A stretch of DNA of 64,000 bases, taken from Kappaphycus alvarezii (taxonomy: Eukaryota; Rhodophyta; Florideophyceae; Gigartinales; Solieriaceae). The stretch lies in NCBI GenBank assembly GCA_002205965.3, contig NADL03000034.1, positions 496,001 through 560,000 on the forward strand, written 5' to 3'. This document shows, piece after piece, positions 22,912 through 32,939 of this stretch (its first letter is position 1; each line of letters starts with the position of its first letter). The translations under genes and the position numbers were made by a program. The notes beneath the pieces are model-generated. The model ran no database searches and was not told where the DNA came from. It saw only the letters and a program-made list of their open reading frames with translations.

Positions 22912-23406
22912 GTGTTGAACATTCCTGGAACCGATTTTAGGCCTGCAGACCTCCTCGTGCAACCCCCGGCCCCTGCCATCGGCCCCAAGGAAAGGCCAAT
23001 TGCCTGTGACGTTACTATTGCTTCGCCGTTCAGACAGGCATCTGTCACGAAAGCAACGCAAGCCGCCGCAGGTGCCGCTACGCAAGCTTACCGCAACAAG
23101 GTCCAGGACCTTGAGCGTAAGCTCTCCAGGCGCCTTGCACTACCATCTGGCAACCCGTCACGCCAGCTGCATTTCACATTCCAACCGCTTGCTTTCGACT
23201 CCCTTGGAGTGGCGTCCCCAGCCACTGTACTGTTTCTGGAAACGTTCATTCCCCTGATTGCGACCAAATATCACACCTCTGATGCCACTGTCCGCTCGCG
23301 AATCTATCAGCGCATCAGCTGTGTTCCGTGGTCCTCGGTGGCGATGGCCATCATTTCCCGTGCCCCACTGCACGTGGCCGATGTTCACCATCCAGTTAGG
23401 TCTTAA
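22912..23406 (+). pseudogene. Non-LTR retrotransposon C-terminal fragment (copy C)
   Basis: An endonuclease C-terminal fragment: TDFRPADLLVQP, IACDVTIASPF, then HFTFQPLAFDSLGVASPATV and RIYQRISCVPWSSVAMAI, ending LHVADVHHPVRS at 23406. It parallels the end of copy B just upstream and matches the minus-strand fragment at 31631-31900 closely. It starts immediately after copy B ends, so this is either a tandem partial insertion or a template-switch product. No RT is present. Confidence 0.7.
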
Positions 23407-23649
23407 CTCATCGGTCAGTGAGTGTACACTCCAGAAACATTATGAGTAAAAATATTGTACTTTGACTACTGTAAGGACCTGACTGGGCGCAGTGTAATAT
23501 ACTGTAAGTATGTAACACTGCTCTAGCGAACCTTTGATCTCCCATCAAATTGATCCCACTTGGCTCACGTTGCTTTTTGCAAAAATTTCGCTGTTGCCCT
23601 GCCACTACGAATTGCTGCGTTTCGCAGTGAGATCAACATAAAGAGCCTC

Positions 23650-25263
23650 ATGGCGCCATGCATGCAACCCACCTCGTCTTTCTCAAGCAGCTTCTTCAAC
23701 TCTATCTCCTCAAGCACTTGTAATCGCTTGATTCCCCCCTACATGGCCTTTCTAACCCCTCTTCCCCTCCAACCCTATGCTCGCCAACTCCCGGCTCGAC
23801 CCTCTAGACCTGCTCTCAAACCAACCACACGGCCCCCTGCTGCTACTCTGACAACACCACCACCTCTCCCGACAAATCATCACCCTTCCGCCTCGATTTC
23901 TCAACCCTCTGTCTCCCTAGTCTCCCTCGGCTGCCCCAAGAACGTTACCGATGCAGAGGTCCTTCTCGCCGACCTCTCCTCCCAAGGCATACCTATTCAT
24001 TCCGATCCGGAAACTGCAGATATTCTTATCATTAACACCTGCGGCTTTGTTGAAGATGCCAAACGAGAAAGCATTGACGCCATTCTCACAGCTACCCAGT
24101 CCAAACAAGCTGGCTCCACCAAGGGTGTAATCGTCACCGGGTGTCTTGCCCAGCGCTACGCTGACATGCTTGCTGCCGAATTACCAGAAGTGGACGCCGT
24201 CGTTGGATTTCAACACTACGATCAACTCGCCCAACGTGTCCGTCACATTGCTAACAGTAAAGCTGCTGGTCTTGACATGCCAAGTGATTTGCAGGGGCGT
24301 GTGGCCGTAGGCTCGTCCAACGTACCGTTCCGTGCGGAGCACGATCGCTTTCGATTGGGTCCACGGCATTCCGTCTACGTCAGGTTAGCGGAGGGGTGTT
24401 CTCACGCCTGTACTTTTTGTGCCATTCCGGGGCAGTTTCGGGGGAAGTTCCGGTCCAAGGCCTGGGATGATCTGACTGCTGAGATCGATGTGTTGGTGGA
24501 AAAGGGAGCGAAGGAGTTAGTGTTGATTGCGGAAGATACTAATCAATATGGGATGGATTTTCCCAATGGGGAGTCTCGCCGACTAAGCCATTTGTTGCAC
24601 CACATCAATGCAAATGTGCCTGATGTGGAGTGGGTAAGACTGCTATACTGCTATCCCTCATATTTTACGGACGAGCTCATCCGGGCTATTGCGGACATGG
24701 ATGTCGTTTGCAAGTATATCGACATGCCGTTGCAGCATATCAGTGACCGTGTGCTACGTCGAATGAACAGGCCTGGCCGCGAACATACGGAAAGATTGCT
24801 AACACGGTTGCGCGATGGGATTCCCTCATTATCATTACGAACCACATTCATATGTGGTTTTCCTGGGGAGACCGAGGAGGATCATAGAGAATTGGTGGAT
24901 TTTGTCAAACAGTCGCGGTTTACGCGGGCGGGTTTCTTTGCATACAGCGAGGAGGAAGGGACGCCTGCAGCAGAATACGAAAATCAGGTTCCTATGGAGG
25001 TTCGAAAGTTCCGGGTGGATGAACTGTCTTCAATACAGCAGCAGATTCAAGAAGAATTAGCGGCCGAGTGCATTGGTTCCATAAAGGAAGTAATAATCGA
25101 TCGGATTGTGGACGGCCATTCTGTAGGACGCTGTCGCTTTGATGCGCCAGAAATCGATGCCTGTGTCCACATTTTAGAGAAGATTGAACCTGGAACCGTC
25201 CTGAATGTAAGAATTCTGGGCACGTCCTCCTTTGATCTCTACGGAGAGCCTGTCTCTCAATAA
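23650..25263 (+). CDS. rimO: Ribosomal protein uS12 methylthiotransferase (RimO-type), organelle-targeted
   Basis: A radical-SAM methylthiotransferase that adds a methylthio group to an Asp of ribosomal protein uS12. The first in-frame ATG (23650) gives 537 residues with a Ser/Pro-rich leader of about 85 residues, fitting a plastid or mitochondrial transit peptide. The core then begins (VSLVSLGCPKNVTDAEV), with N-terminal UPF0004 cysteines in SLGCPKN, INTCGFV and VTGCLAQR. The radical-SAM triad is in EGCSHACTFCAIP (CxxxCxxC). It also has CYPSYFTDELI, IDMPLQHISDRVLRRMNR and CGFPGETEEDH, and a C-terminal TRAM-like region. SLGCPKN and the LQHIS...RRMNR context favour RimO over MiaB. The frame is complete without introns. 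It converges on NCA2 115 bp away. An alternative start at 23743 would shorten only the leader. Confidence 0.93.
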   Translation: MAPCMQPTSSFSSSFFNSISSSTCNRLIPPYMAFLTPLPLQPYARQLPARPSRPALKPTTRPPAATLTTPPPLPTNHHPSASISQPSVSLVSLGCPKNVTDAEVLLADLSSQGIPIHSDPETADILIINTCGFVEDAKRESIDAILTATQSKQAGSTKGVIVTGCLAQRYADMLAAELPEVDAVVGFQHYDQLAQRVRHIANSKAAGLDMPSDLQGRVAVGSSNVPFRAEHDRFRLGPRHSVYVRLAEGCSHACTFCAIPGQFRGKFRSKAWDDLTAEIDVLVEKGAKELVLIAEDTNQYGMDFPNGESRRLSHLLHHINANVPDVEWVRLLYCYPSYFTDELIRAIADMDVVCKYIDMPLQHISDRVLRRMNRPGREHTERLLTRLRDGIPSLSLRTTFICGFPGETEEDHRELVDFVKQSRFTRAGFFAYSEEEGTPAAEYENQVPMEVRKFRVDELSSIQQQIQEELAAECIGSIKEVIIDRIVDGHSVGRCRFDAPEIDACVHILEKIEPGTVLNVRILGTSSFDLYGEPVSQ

Positions 25264-25267
25264 AGTT

Positions 25268-25287
25268 CTTCGCCAATATTGGCGAAG
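25268..25287. terminator. 20-bp perfect palindrome after rimO, terminator-like
   Basis: CTTCGCCAATATTGGCGAAG starts four bases after the rimO stop and is followed by GCCTTTTTCTG. In a bacterium this would pass as an intrinsic terminator. In a eukaryotic nuclear genome its role is unknown; it may act in 3' end formation between the two convergent genes, or be chance. Confidence 0.4.
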
Positions 25288-25377
25288 GCCTTTTTCTGTA
25301 ACGACGGTTAAGCATTTGATTGTCTGATCGTTGACCTCGTTGCGGCTCTAGTGGATGCAAGTGCCATTCGCTTTAAT

Positions 25378-27149
25378 TTATGGACCTTGGAGGAATTGAT
25401 AGCACTTCATCATTCGATCAATCTCCTTCCTCCGGCTCTCGAACGTTGTTCCAGGAGATCGCAGCATATCAAGATCTCTTGAGAAGCGATCCAATACTTT
25501 AGAAGGTGCTCGTATCAGGCCCTTGTCAATGAGCTCCTCAAGTTCATAGGTTTTGACATAGATTACTCCAATATACCGCAAGTGACGCATTACTGACTCT
25601 AGACTGGACCCTCCCTTGTCCTGCGAATCTGCCGTGAGCAAGGCACTCTGGACATCACCAAGCATAAATCTAGCGGTTTGTGCAGTAGATTCAATCATAT
25701 CCATATCCTTGCTTCGCCAATGCAAGGATAACGCAGATATCATGTACATTAGTGAAGCCGCTGTCAGCAGAGACGGCACGAGAGCGACTAGCGCCAGATT
25801 CAGCTCCTGAGCACGTAGTAGTTGTTTGGACTTGAGCATCAGCTCTTCTACGTCGCATTTCAGCTTTTGAACTTGCAAGAAAATGGCCTCTCCCAAGCTT
25901 CCGGTCAAGGAATTCCGCAATGGTCTACCCGCTTGTTCTCGAATCAAGTCCATCACTGCCTTCATCGACCCGTTCTTCGCCAAATCCTCTGCTCCTGGCA
26001 CGTGCGACAAGTTGCGCTCCGTGAAATCAATCAGCATCTCCCTCAATGAGGACCTCGTTTATGGCTACTGATTCCTCTGACGCCAACGTAGGCACTTCGC
26101 GAAACACTTGCCCATAAAATCGACATACAGGTTCAACTATGTTCATGTCCAGAAAGGCTCTTAGAACAATCCCGTACTCTGCAACCCTATCCTCTAGCAT
26201 CCCTGATCCCCCTAGCAATCTTGAATGTAAATAAACAGCCCTTGTGGAGATGCCCATGACCCCAGTCAACCCAACATATCTCATTGGCCTTCGTTGCACC
26301 TCCCACGGTTCACCCTAACTCCCTCTCCGTGGCCCTCCGCAGCCTCCTAGTCATCTTCCTTAACTCCATTAACTCTGTCTGCACAATCTGAAGAGTCAAC
26401 AAGACGTCATGAGACGCGGGCCTTCCCTTGCCTCCTCTCTCTCGACTTCCTTGATTCCAAAATTGCCCCAATTGTCCCGCCACATGACTCTGCTCCATCA
26501 TTTCCCTGCGAGGGGAATTTCCCACAGACATCCGGACCGCATCGCACACCTGCTGAATCAAGTCACTCACATTTCTACTTTGTGCAACAGCATTCTGAAA
26601 ACTGCTGACCTGTCTGCATGAGGTGACAATTGCCCTTGCCAAATCATCGGCACGCTGATTCAGCAAGGCGGCATGAATGTCTTCCACCGCCTCCATGTGC
26701 ATGCCCATAAACTGACACATCACCTCCTTCAACTTTTCTATGCAAGATACATACTTCTGGTACGTCTCTGCGCGTGCCAGCATCGCCGATGAAGTTCGCG
26801 CTCGTAACAAGACACGTTGCCATATGGCCACGGCAGAGGTGGTCTCGACGGCGACGGCGGCTTCTGCTCGAAAATAAGCTGCGTAGGCATCGAGTGGATG
26901 AAGGCAACGTACGATTTCCTTGAGGAGAAATTTACTGGCGACGATACGGACGTGGGCGAGACTTTGATCGTCATGAAGAATGTCGTGGAGACGTTGCGAA
27001 ATAATGGCTATGAGACGGTCAGCGGTGGGAGCGGTGGTTATGAGAAAGAGTGTGGACGGGGTCTCCTTGCGTAAGGCGCGGTGGAGAAGGTCGCGGGCGG
27101 TGTTTGGAAGGGTGGATAGTGTGGTGCTGAATTGAGTTAGCCACTCCAT
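25378..27149 (-). CDS. NCA2-type mitochondrial protein, split by two +1 shifts
   Basis: NCA2 family members are mitochondrial membrane proteins first linked to expression of ATP synthase subunits in yeast. The start is ATG 27149. Three consecutive frames read as one protein of about 590 residues. The first (27149-26310) is a helical N-terminal region. The second (26308-26027) begins the NCA2 domain at RYVGLTGVMGISTRAVYLH. The third (26061-25378) holds the signature SLREMLIDFTERN, PLRNSLTGSLGEAIFLQVQK and LLRAQELNLALVALVPSLL, the last probably membrane-spanning, then a conserved helical tail. Each join needs one extra base to be skipped: around TTAGGGTGAA (26312) and GAGGTCCTCA (26052). Family conservation continues straight across both joins, so this is a real gene with sequence errors, recoding or a very recent lesion. 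Confidence 0.8.
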
Positions 27150-27327
27150 GGGTAATTGGATTGGTTGTGTTCAAGGCAGGTTAAACGTTAAGATCATGCA
27201 TCTCGGTCGATAAGGAAAGCAAAAGGGAGCAGTGGCTGAACTATGTCAGTGCAACCCGTTGAGAAAAGGATCTCAATGTGGTTTTCCTGATCGATGACCG
27301 ACCTAAGGTATTCCGCGGTCACGACAT

Positions 27328-27351
27328 GTACAGTACTGTACCGTACAGTAT
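27328..27351. promoter_or_regulatory. GTACAGTACTGTACC tract upstream of NCA2
   Basis: TGTACAGTACTGTACCGTACAGTA, a set of overlapping palindromes, lies about 180 bp upstream of the NCA2 start. Related tracts occur upstream of the ABITRAM gene and the gene at 63710. A transcription factor site is the simplest guess. Confidence 0.4.
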
Positions 27352-27494
27352 GTTGATCGCTGGATCAGCAAGGATCTGCTGAGTTTATTGTTGTTATGCT
27401 CTTGCTGCGCTGGGTGGCCAATGCGTCGTATCATGATTCGTGATCAGATTCCTGAAATAATTTACCCGCTTCGGTAAACGACACTTGCACTCCA

Positions 27495-27524
27495 TACTGT
27501 ACTGTACTGTACTGTACAGTACAG
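27495..27524. promoter_or_regulatory. TACTG-repeat palindromic tract upstream of ABITRAM
   Basis: Four tandem TACTG units run into their inverse ACAGTACAG, making a perfect palindromic core CTGTACTGTACAGTACAG. It lies about 330 bp upstream of the ABITRAM start and could form a short hairpin. Confidence 0.45.
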
Positions 27525-27852
27525 CAGTGTCCTGTGCATGGCGCCATTGCGACCAACCCTTTCCCACCAGCTCGACAATTGACTTTTATTTTATAACCCC
27601 TCAAAATCATCAACGGAGGCCAATATTTCCTTCTAGACCTGCTCGTCCATTCCGTCACCGGCCAGGGTCCTTTTTCCGCCCCGCACCTACGGCAACGATC
27701 AGGTCTCACCACACAGCGCACTGAATGACCAGATCTACAGTCTTTTGCCGAGCCAACTTTGCACGTTTTCTCCGCCGTCTTATCCTCCCTTCGCCACACA
27801 ATACCCGGAAAGTTTACCGCCATCATACGACTCCCCGCCCCATTCCTCCGTC

Positions 27853-28402
27853 ATGAGTAAGCTAATCACCCCCCCAACCCCCCTCGACCGCTACTTCTCC
27901 CTTCATTATGCTCTCAATCTTGCCCGAAAGCTTTCTCCCACCACTACTCTTACTACTCCAAAAACCTTCCTCAACGACTCCCACTGGTGAAGACACCTGC
28001 ATTGCCCGCCATCACAACGGCCTTCTTGTCGTCTATCTCTCTCCCCAACACCCCATCATTCGTCTGCAGAAACCGCTTTCCCGAATTGAATACCGCGTTC
28101 CCATGCGTCAAGTCAAGGGCAAGCGGAAACGAGGTGGCATCGTAGTTGAACAGCTTACCAAGCTCTGTCTGATCACGTGTGAAACTGGGGAGCGCTATTC
28201 CGTTCAATGTGCAGTCAAAGGCACTATCGCAGAGTACAATTCCGGGTTGGAGGCAAACCCAGACTTGGCCAGGCAAAAGCCGCGGAGTGATGGTTATTTG
28301 GCCGTCATTTTGCCGTGGCCCTCAATGTTGAAGACGGCTGTTGATGACTTGGTCACTGCGGAAGACTATGCTGAAATGTGGGCACCTCTTGATCCCGCGT
28401 GA
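27853..28402 (+). CDS. ABITRAM (FAM206A/Simiate)-type protein, one +1 shift
   Basis: ABITRAM proteins are small conserved eukaryotic proteins with a biotinyl/GcvH-like fold; the animal member binds actin and sits in nuclear speckles. The start is ATG 27853. The first frame gives MSKLITPPTPLDRYFSLHYA, matching the family's LxDRYF start. The conserved protein then continues one base further on: CIARHHNGLLVVYLSP, GKRKRGGIVVEQLTKLC, ERYSVQCAVKGTIAEYN, RSDGYLAVILPWP, ending at 28402 (about 182 residues in all, the usual family length). The shift lies at CACTGGTGAAGAC near 27985, where the first frame meets TGA. The rest is intact. It is divergent from NCA2. Confidence 0.8.
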
Positions 28403-29140
28403 TTTTGACAGGAAAGTCATCGCTAGGCCATGGTGTTCCCTAATGACGTCGCTATCATGAAGCCGTTCCAAGTACCTATTCCATCTCAGGAGAATTTCGT
28501 GGGGTCTGCTCGCTATGGAAGCTACTCAATGAGACAATACAGGAGAATGACTTGGTCCATCTGAAAACCGATACCTCTGACCGTGTACCCATACCAACTA
28601 CCTTAGTAGCCATAACTTGAAAGACACAATGACATATCACCGCAGGAGTCTTCACGCGCGCAAGTACTTGCAGGTATACAAAAAATCACAATCGACTATT
28701 CTGAAGTACCGGAACGCTGTGGCTGCGATCTTTGAGCGGTGGGCGATGTGATCAATGGCCACTAAACATATTTCATCGTAGGCTACTGACACCATTTGAC
28801 GTCCAATTCAATTATTTTCTTCACTCGAGAAAGGACTCAGAATTATTACGACTTGTCAGCATCGCCTTGCCACATGCGTTGGAATAGAGCATAGCTCCAA
28901 CTTGCCATGGACATATTCTTGTTCATAACGACAATACCAGGGATCGCTCATCGCGGTTTTCCTGCAAGCTGTTTCTCGAGTTTATCAAGCAGTATCTGCG
29001 TCCAACAATGTGATTCAACAGCTTTTCAATTGCAGACATCCTAGACAAATTCACAGCTTTAATAATCACTTAGCAAAAACGTATAACGCGCCTGGCGAGT
29101 CTTGCAACCTTGGTTTTGCCCTACCGTTGGTTAGTACGGT
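28403..29140. other. No recognisable gene
   Basis: About 740 bp with only short open frames. It presumably includes the ABITRAM 3' UTR. I see no repeat structure or motif before the retroelement fragment starts. Confidence 0.5.
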
Positions 29141-29142
29141 AA

Positions 29143-29930
29143 GCACAGGCTTGCCACAACTCTCTCGCAAAAGGAACTGACGGATGCAACTCAAGAAGCG
29201 GCTCAACGCATACCCCCTAGCGACAGTAGGAGACAAGCTTTACGCTCGTCGATGGGCCTTCCCGGTGCAAGACAATGGATACACTGCGCACCATGCCCGG
29301 GCCTTAACACACATTGACCCCAGAGCTTTCTTGGTCTGGATCCGATACTACTGCCGTCGCCCCCACCACCCCGTGCCCCAGGAACAACTGCCCGGAAACC
29401 CTGGACATCCGCGGTAACCACCTCATGCACTGCTTGCATGGCCGAAAGCGGGTCGATCGTCACGACCGCCTGGTTACAATCCTCACGTTGGACTTCGCAA
29501 AGGCGTCCCCCCCGGTCACGGAGCCCCGTCCCAATGCCCAACATCGCACTAGGCCGGATATCAGGGCTATAGGGAGCATCGGAGGGACAAACTTCCTCGA
29601 TGTCACATTCGTGAATTCACTTGCCCCCTCAACCACACCGGCCCGATGTTTCAACCCCTTGACCTCTCTGAACGCCGCGAAAACGTCAAAGTTCTGAAAG
29701 TATCAAGAGGTTCTCACCAAGCATGCCAGATCCCGACTGTTCCCAGTGCCAATATCCACCCTTGGGAGTTGGCACCCCGACGCCTTCGCGGTACTTATGG
29801 ACGTAGGCACGTCGCCGAGCGAGCCTTCGAGACCTTCGGGTGGGTGCGATCCGTGCTTATGCAAAGAAACGCTGCGGCGACAGTTTCTTCCGAGACAGCA
29901 TGCCCTGTGGCTGGTCTAACACCAGCCTTG
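29143..29930 (+). pseudogene. Non-LTR retrotransposon C-terminal fragment (copy D, different family)
   Basis: A post-RT helix (LSRKRN...MQLKKRL) is followed by a frame containing TLDIRGNHLMHCLHG, RVDRHDRLVTILTLDFAKA, RPDIRAIG and TNFLDVTFVNSL. These correspond to the Cys/His element and the PD-(D/E)XK signature seen in copies A to C (GDH...C, RH, RPAD, DVT), but the sequence is clearly more divergent. Frames change at least twice (near 29310 and 29690). A coding-like tail to 29930 includes RLRGTYGRRHVAERAFETFG. Confidence 0.55.
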
Positions 29931-30094
29931 TGAGATAATCCCGCCTGACTCTCTCCTTTTCAGACCCTTCAATACGCAGACCTGCGCCCCATCGTCTCAG
30001 GAAACAGTCGTCCTACATCTCTAATCAGTAAAGCACCCCACATTCCCACCCCACCTCGGGATGGTCCAATAATCAACGGAAGATTGGATCTGGA

Positions 30095-30567
30095 CTAAAG
30101 CCAGTGCCAAATTATGCATGGAGAGATTCTGCTCTGCCCTCGTCTTTGCTCCTTTTCTTCGAATCTATAAAAGTAAAATTGGCGTTTCTCCGCATCGAGC
30201 AGTCTGTGATGAGTTCCAGAAACGTTAAAGTTGAAGCAGTTGGACAATAATTTCGTGGTTCTAATAAGTGCAGTAAGACAATCCTGTGGTATGCTCCAAC
30301 CACTGTGATGCACTAGGTCTCATGAAGATGACCCTCTGCCTTACGGAGAATATTGAAAGCCAAATACTGGAACTTATTCCTCGACGATACTGTGCCATCA
30401 TTTAGGCGATCCGGAGGTAGACTTATCTCGATGGAGGTAACTTGAAAATTACAACGATGCCTCCGCAGCTCCTTTGAAGGCGTGTGCAGCACCACATCAC
30501 TGGTTAAGAAGAATAATTGTGATGAGGCAAACCAGTCAGATTTGCAAGGACGTGGGGTTATTGCCAC
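30095..30567 (-). other. Unidentified coding-like stretch
   Basis: Minus-strand frames 30567-30313 and 30313-30095 are open one after the other and have ordinary amino-acid composition (for example FQVTSIEISLPPDRLNDGTV). I recognise no family. It may be a decayed gene or a transposon piece. The next 600 bp (30570-31190) hold nothing I can identify. Confidence 0.25.
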
Positions 30568-31199
30568 GTTTCACTTTGAACAGATAAATATCAATCAGAC
30601 CTCTCGCTGACAACCTCGACTGCACTATGTAGGCATTTTGAGATGGCAGCTTCAAACAGGTCAGAATTGAGAGAAAGACGATGAATCGGTCCAGCGTGTA
30701 TAGTTCTCTTAATGATTTACTCTGTTACTTCCTTTGCATTGAGTTCATAGAACTGCTATGGAAGTAGTGAATTCCAACTTTACCATAGAACTTTCTTTTT
30801 TGCAAGCCTTTTTTTGGGACCTAAATGCACTTGCGATTCAGAGAGAAGAGGTGCCCACTTGCCTCAAACTTTTAGTCTGCTAGGACTATCATATATATAG
30901 TCGAGTGCGTTAAGGAGAAAAAAAGGGGTTTTCTTTACTGAGACGTAGAGATTGACTTGAACCCATTTGGAATTGTACGTCTGCATGTACGCTAAGTGCT
31001 GTGACTAAAAATTCCTATGTGACCAGTGTTTATAGCATCAATATCCACACAATTCAGCATTGGAGTTTTCGGGTTACCTTCCAGCCACCAGAATCAGGTG
31101 AATATGCCACCCGACTTGCTCCTACTCACATACATGGGCATCAGGCCTGAAAGTATTCATCGTTCGAGCGAATCAGTTTCACTCAACACAAATTTCATC

Positions 31200-31334
31200 G
31201 TCGTGTTTACTACTATGACTGCTCTCGTTATGGTACCCTTGTACAACCAGAGGTATTTATCGATAGCTTAGGGATATGTTTGGAAAGGGGTAGATAGTTT
31301 TTAGATAGACGTAGAGAGAAAGAAAGGAATAGCT
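31200..31334 (+). repeat. Direct repeat, left copy (possible LTR remnant)
   Basis: About 135 bp, roughly 75% similar to 36556-36690 in the same orientation. Both contain GTATTTATCGATAGCTTAGGGA and end AAGAAAGGAATAGCT. The pair brackets a decayed copia-like element, so LTR remnants are plausible, but neat TG...CA ends and a target duplication are not visible. Confidence 0.5.
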
Positions 31335-31630
31335 TTTTTATTGAGAAGGGCTAAGGCTGCACACCTGGGCTGGACAACGGACCTGAATATCGACGCTGCT
31401 AAACTTCTCGATTGTACCTCCGAACAGCGGGAACGAGGGTGCGAGCGCTGACCGATATATATGCAGCACGACGGGGGCACTGAAGTCTACTTGCATTGCG
31501 TTTGACAATACTGTACTTTAATTCGACACCCCCTCTGTTGTCAAACGTCGTGCTCATATTTGCGTATTGGTGGTAACTTTATGGCATCAGTAGAACGGGT
31601 GTCCGCTGCAGGATCCGACTATACTGCTAG

Positions 31631-31900
31631 CTAAGTGCTAACCGGGTGGTCCACGTCGGCCACGTGCAGCGACATACGCGATTCAATAGATTGTGCGCTC
31701 GACGACCAGATTGTGCTACTAATGCGCCTATAAATCCGATTGCGGATAACTCCTGTCGACGTGTGGAATTTGTCAGCAATGCGAGGCACCAGTCCCTCTA
31801 TGAAGCGGACGGTTTCGGGGGAAGGGGAACCCAAGGAATCAAAGGCCAGCGGTTGAAATTCGAAATCGGGGGCCTGTGTGGGGTGTACTGTAATTTTCAC
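31631..31900 (-). pseudogene. Non-LTR retrotransposon C-terminal fragment (copy E)
   Basis: A minus-strand frame with FEFQPLAFDSLGSPSPETV, RIYRRISSTIWSSSAQSI and LHVADVDHPVST. It is nearly collinear with the last 90 residues of copy C (22912-23406), so it belongs to the same family. Only the extreme C-terminus of the endonuclease is present, as expected from 5'-truncated target-primed insertion. Confidence 0.7.
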
Positions 31901-32388
31901 GCGAATAAAGAGAGCACGTGTACTGTATTGTGTTGAAACAATTAAAATACAGATGGTAAAGTGGAAATCAGGAGGGTGCGCTGAGGTTCAGAGTTCGAGA
32001 TCCGAAGGAAAATGACAGGAAGCAAAATAAAATAATTAAAAATAAAAAATCCCATAAAGCCTGACGCAGATATCGAATGACGCAGAAAAAGCGAATGACG
32101 CAACAGAAGTTATGTTGCACGTAGGCGAACTGATGAAAGTAATAATACAAAACTTAAAAACCCTCAGCAGAGAACCAATATACCAACGAAGGCCACAAAA
32201 GGAATCGAAATTGAGCTATCTTCCAATCTTTCTGATCTCGACGGAAAAAGAATAGCGGCTAGCAGCCATTCCTCCGTTGCATGCCTACACCTGCTATCAT
32301 GGTCAGAGGTAGAAAGAAAGTGCGATCAGTCGAGAGAAAGAGCCACACGCAAAAGAAAACTCCAGAGATGATGTAAATCGAGCGCCAG

Positions 32389-32753
32389 ATGTCTAGCAGC
32401 GCCCTAGAAAGCAGCACCAGTGATCAGATTGGGGAAAGCAGCACCAAAATGCAGAGTGGGGATAGAAGCAGCAACGACCACAGTGGAGATAGCATTAGCA
32501 ACAAGCAGAGTGGGAAAAGGGATAAAGCTGTGCCTGAGGGGAACGTAGAACAGAATAGGATAAGATAGGGAGAGTTTTTTGCAAGTGGTTCAGAGCAGAC
32601 GGGTAAAACTGACAGGGATGAAAGTGAGGATGTGGATGAGAGTGTGGATGTGGATGAGGATGACAGTGAGGTTGAGGATGTGGATGTAGATGAGGATGGG
32701 GATGGGGATATCTGTACCAGGATGTTTTCGTCTTATCAAGGTGTCCTCCAATA
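32389..32753 (+). repeat. Low-complexity Ser/Asp-rich tract with GATGTGGATGAG repeats
   Basis: One plus-strand frame runs from ATG 32389 to 32753 with a single TAG near 32560. The first part is Ser-rich (AGCAGCACC and AGTGGGGATAGA repeats). The second is a degenerate GATGTGGATGAG minisatellite encoding an acidic run (DESEDVDESVDVDEDD). The other strand reads as alternating His-Pro. It is probably a simple-repeat expansion rather than a gene. Confidence 0.5.
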
Positions 32754-32939
32754 ACGTCACGTGCCTTGTGTTTTGTTTTCCCGTCTATAGATGACTTGAT
32801 TGACAAGAAAAAGCGTCTGGATAGAGTGTTACCATCAAATAGAACCTATTTCATAAGAATTACTTTGAATATTCCAAGCTTCAGTAGGGGTCATACTTAT
32901 TTCTTCTTTGCAATGTCCATTTCTGAAGTTTTAGCTCGA

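Larger units (their letters stand above)
27150..27852. promoter_or_regulatory. Shared intergenic region between divergent NCA2 and ABITRAM genes
   Basis: A 703-bp region separating two divergently transcribed genes, so it should hold both promoters. It contains two palindromic GTACTGTAC-type tracts (27328-27351 and 27495-27524). Short frames on both strands show no known motif. Confidence 0.6.

Noticed and set aside
25264-25300. Evidence that the window is bacterial
   Set aside because: The terminator-like hairpin is isolated; NCA2, ABITRAM, piggyBac, copia, gypsy and Harbinger sequences are eukaryotic.
27485-27853. Upstream frames at 27485-27724 and 27745-27852 as part of ABITRAM
   Set aside because: Family homology begins at the LDRYF region just after ATG 27853; upstream residues are low-complexity.
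32495-32806. His-Pro repeat protein on the minus strand
   Set aside because: It is the complement of a GATGTGGATGAG simple repeat and has no other support.
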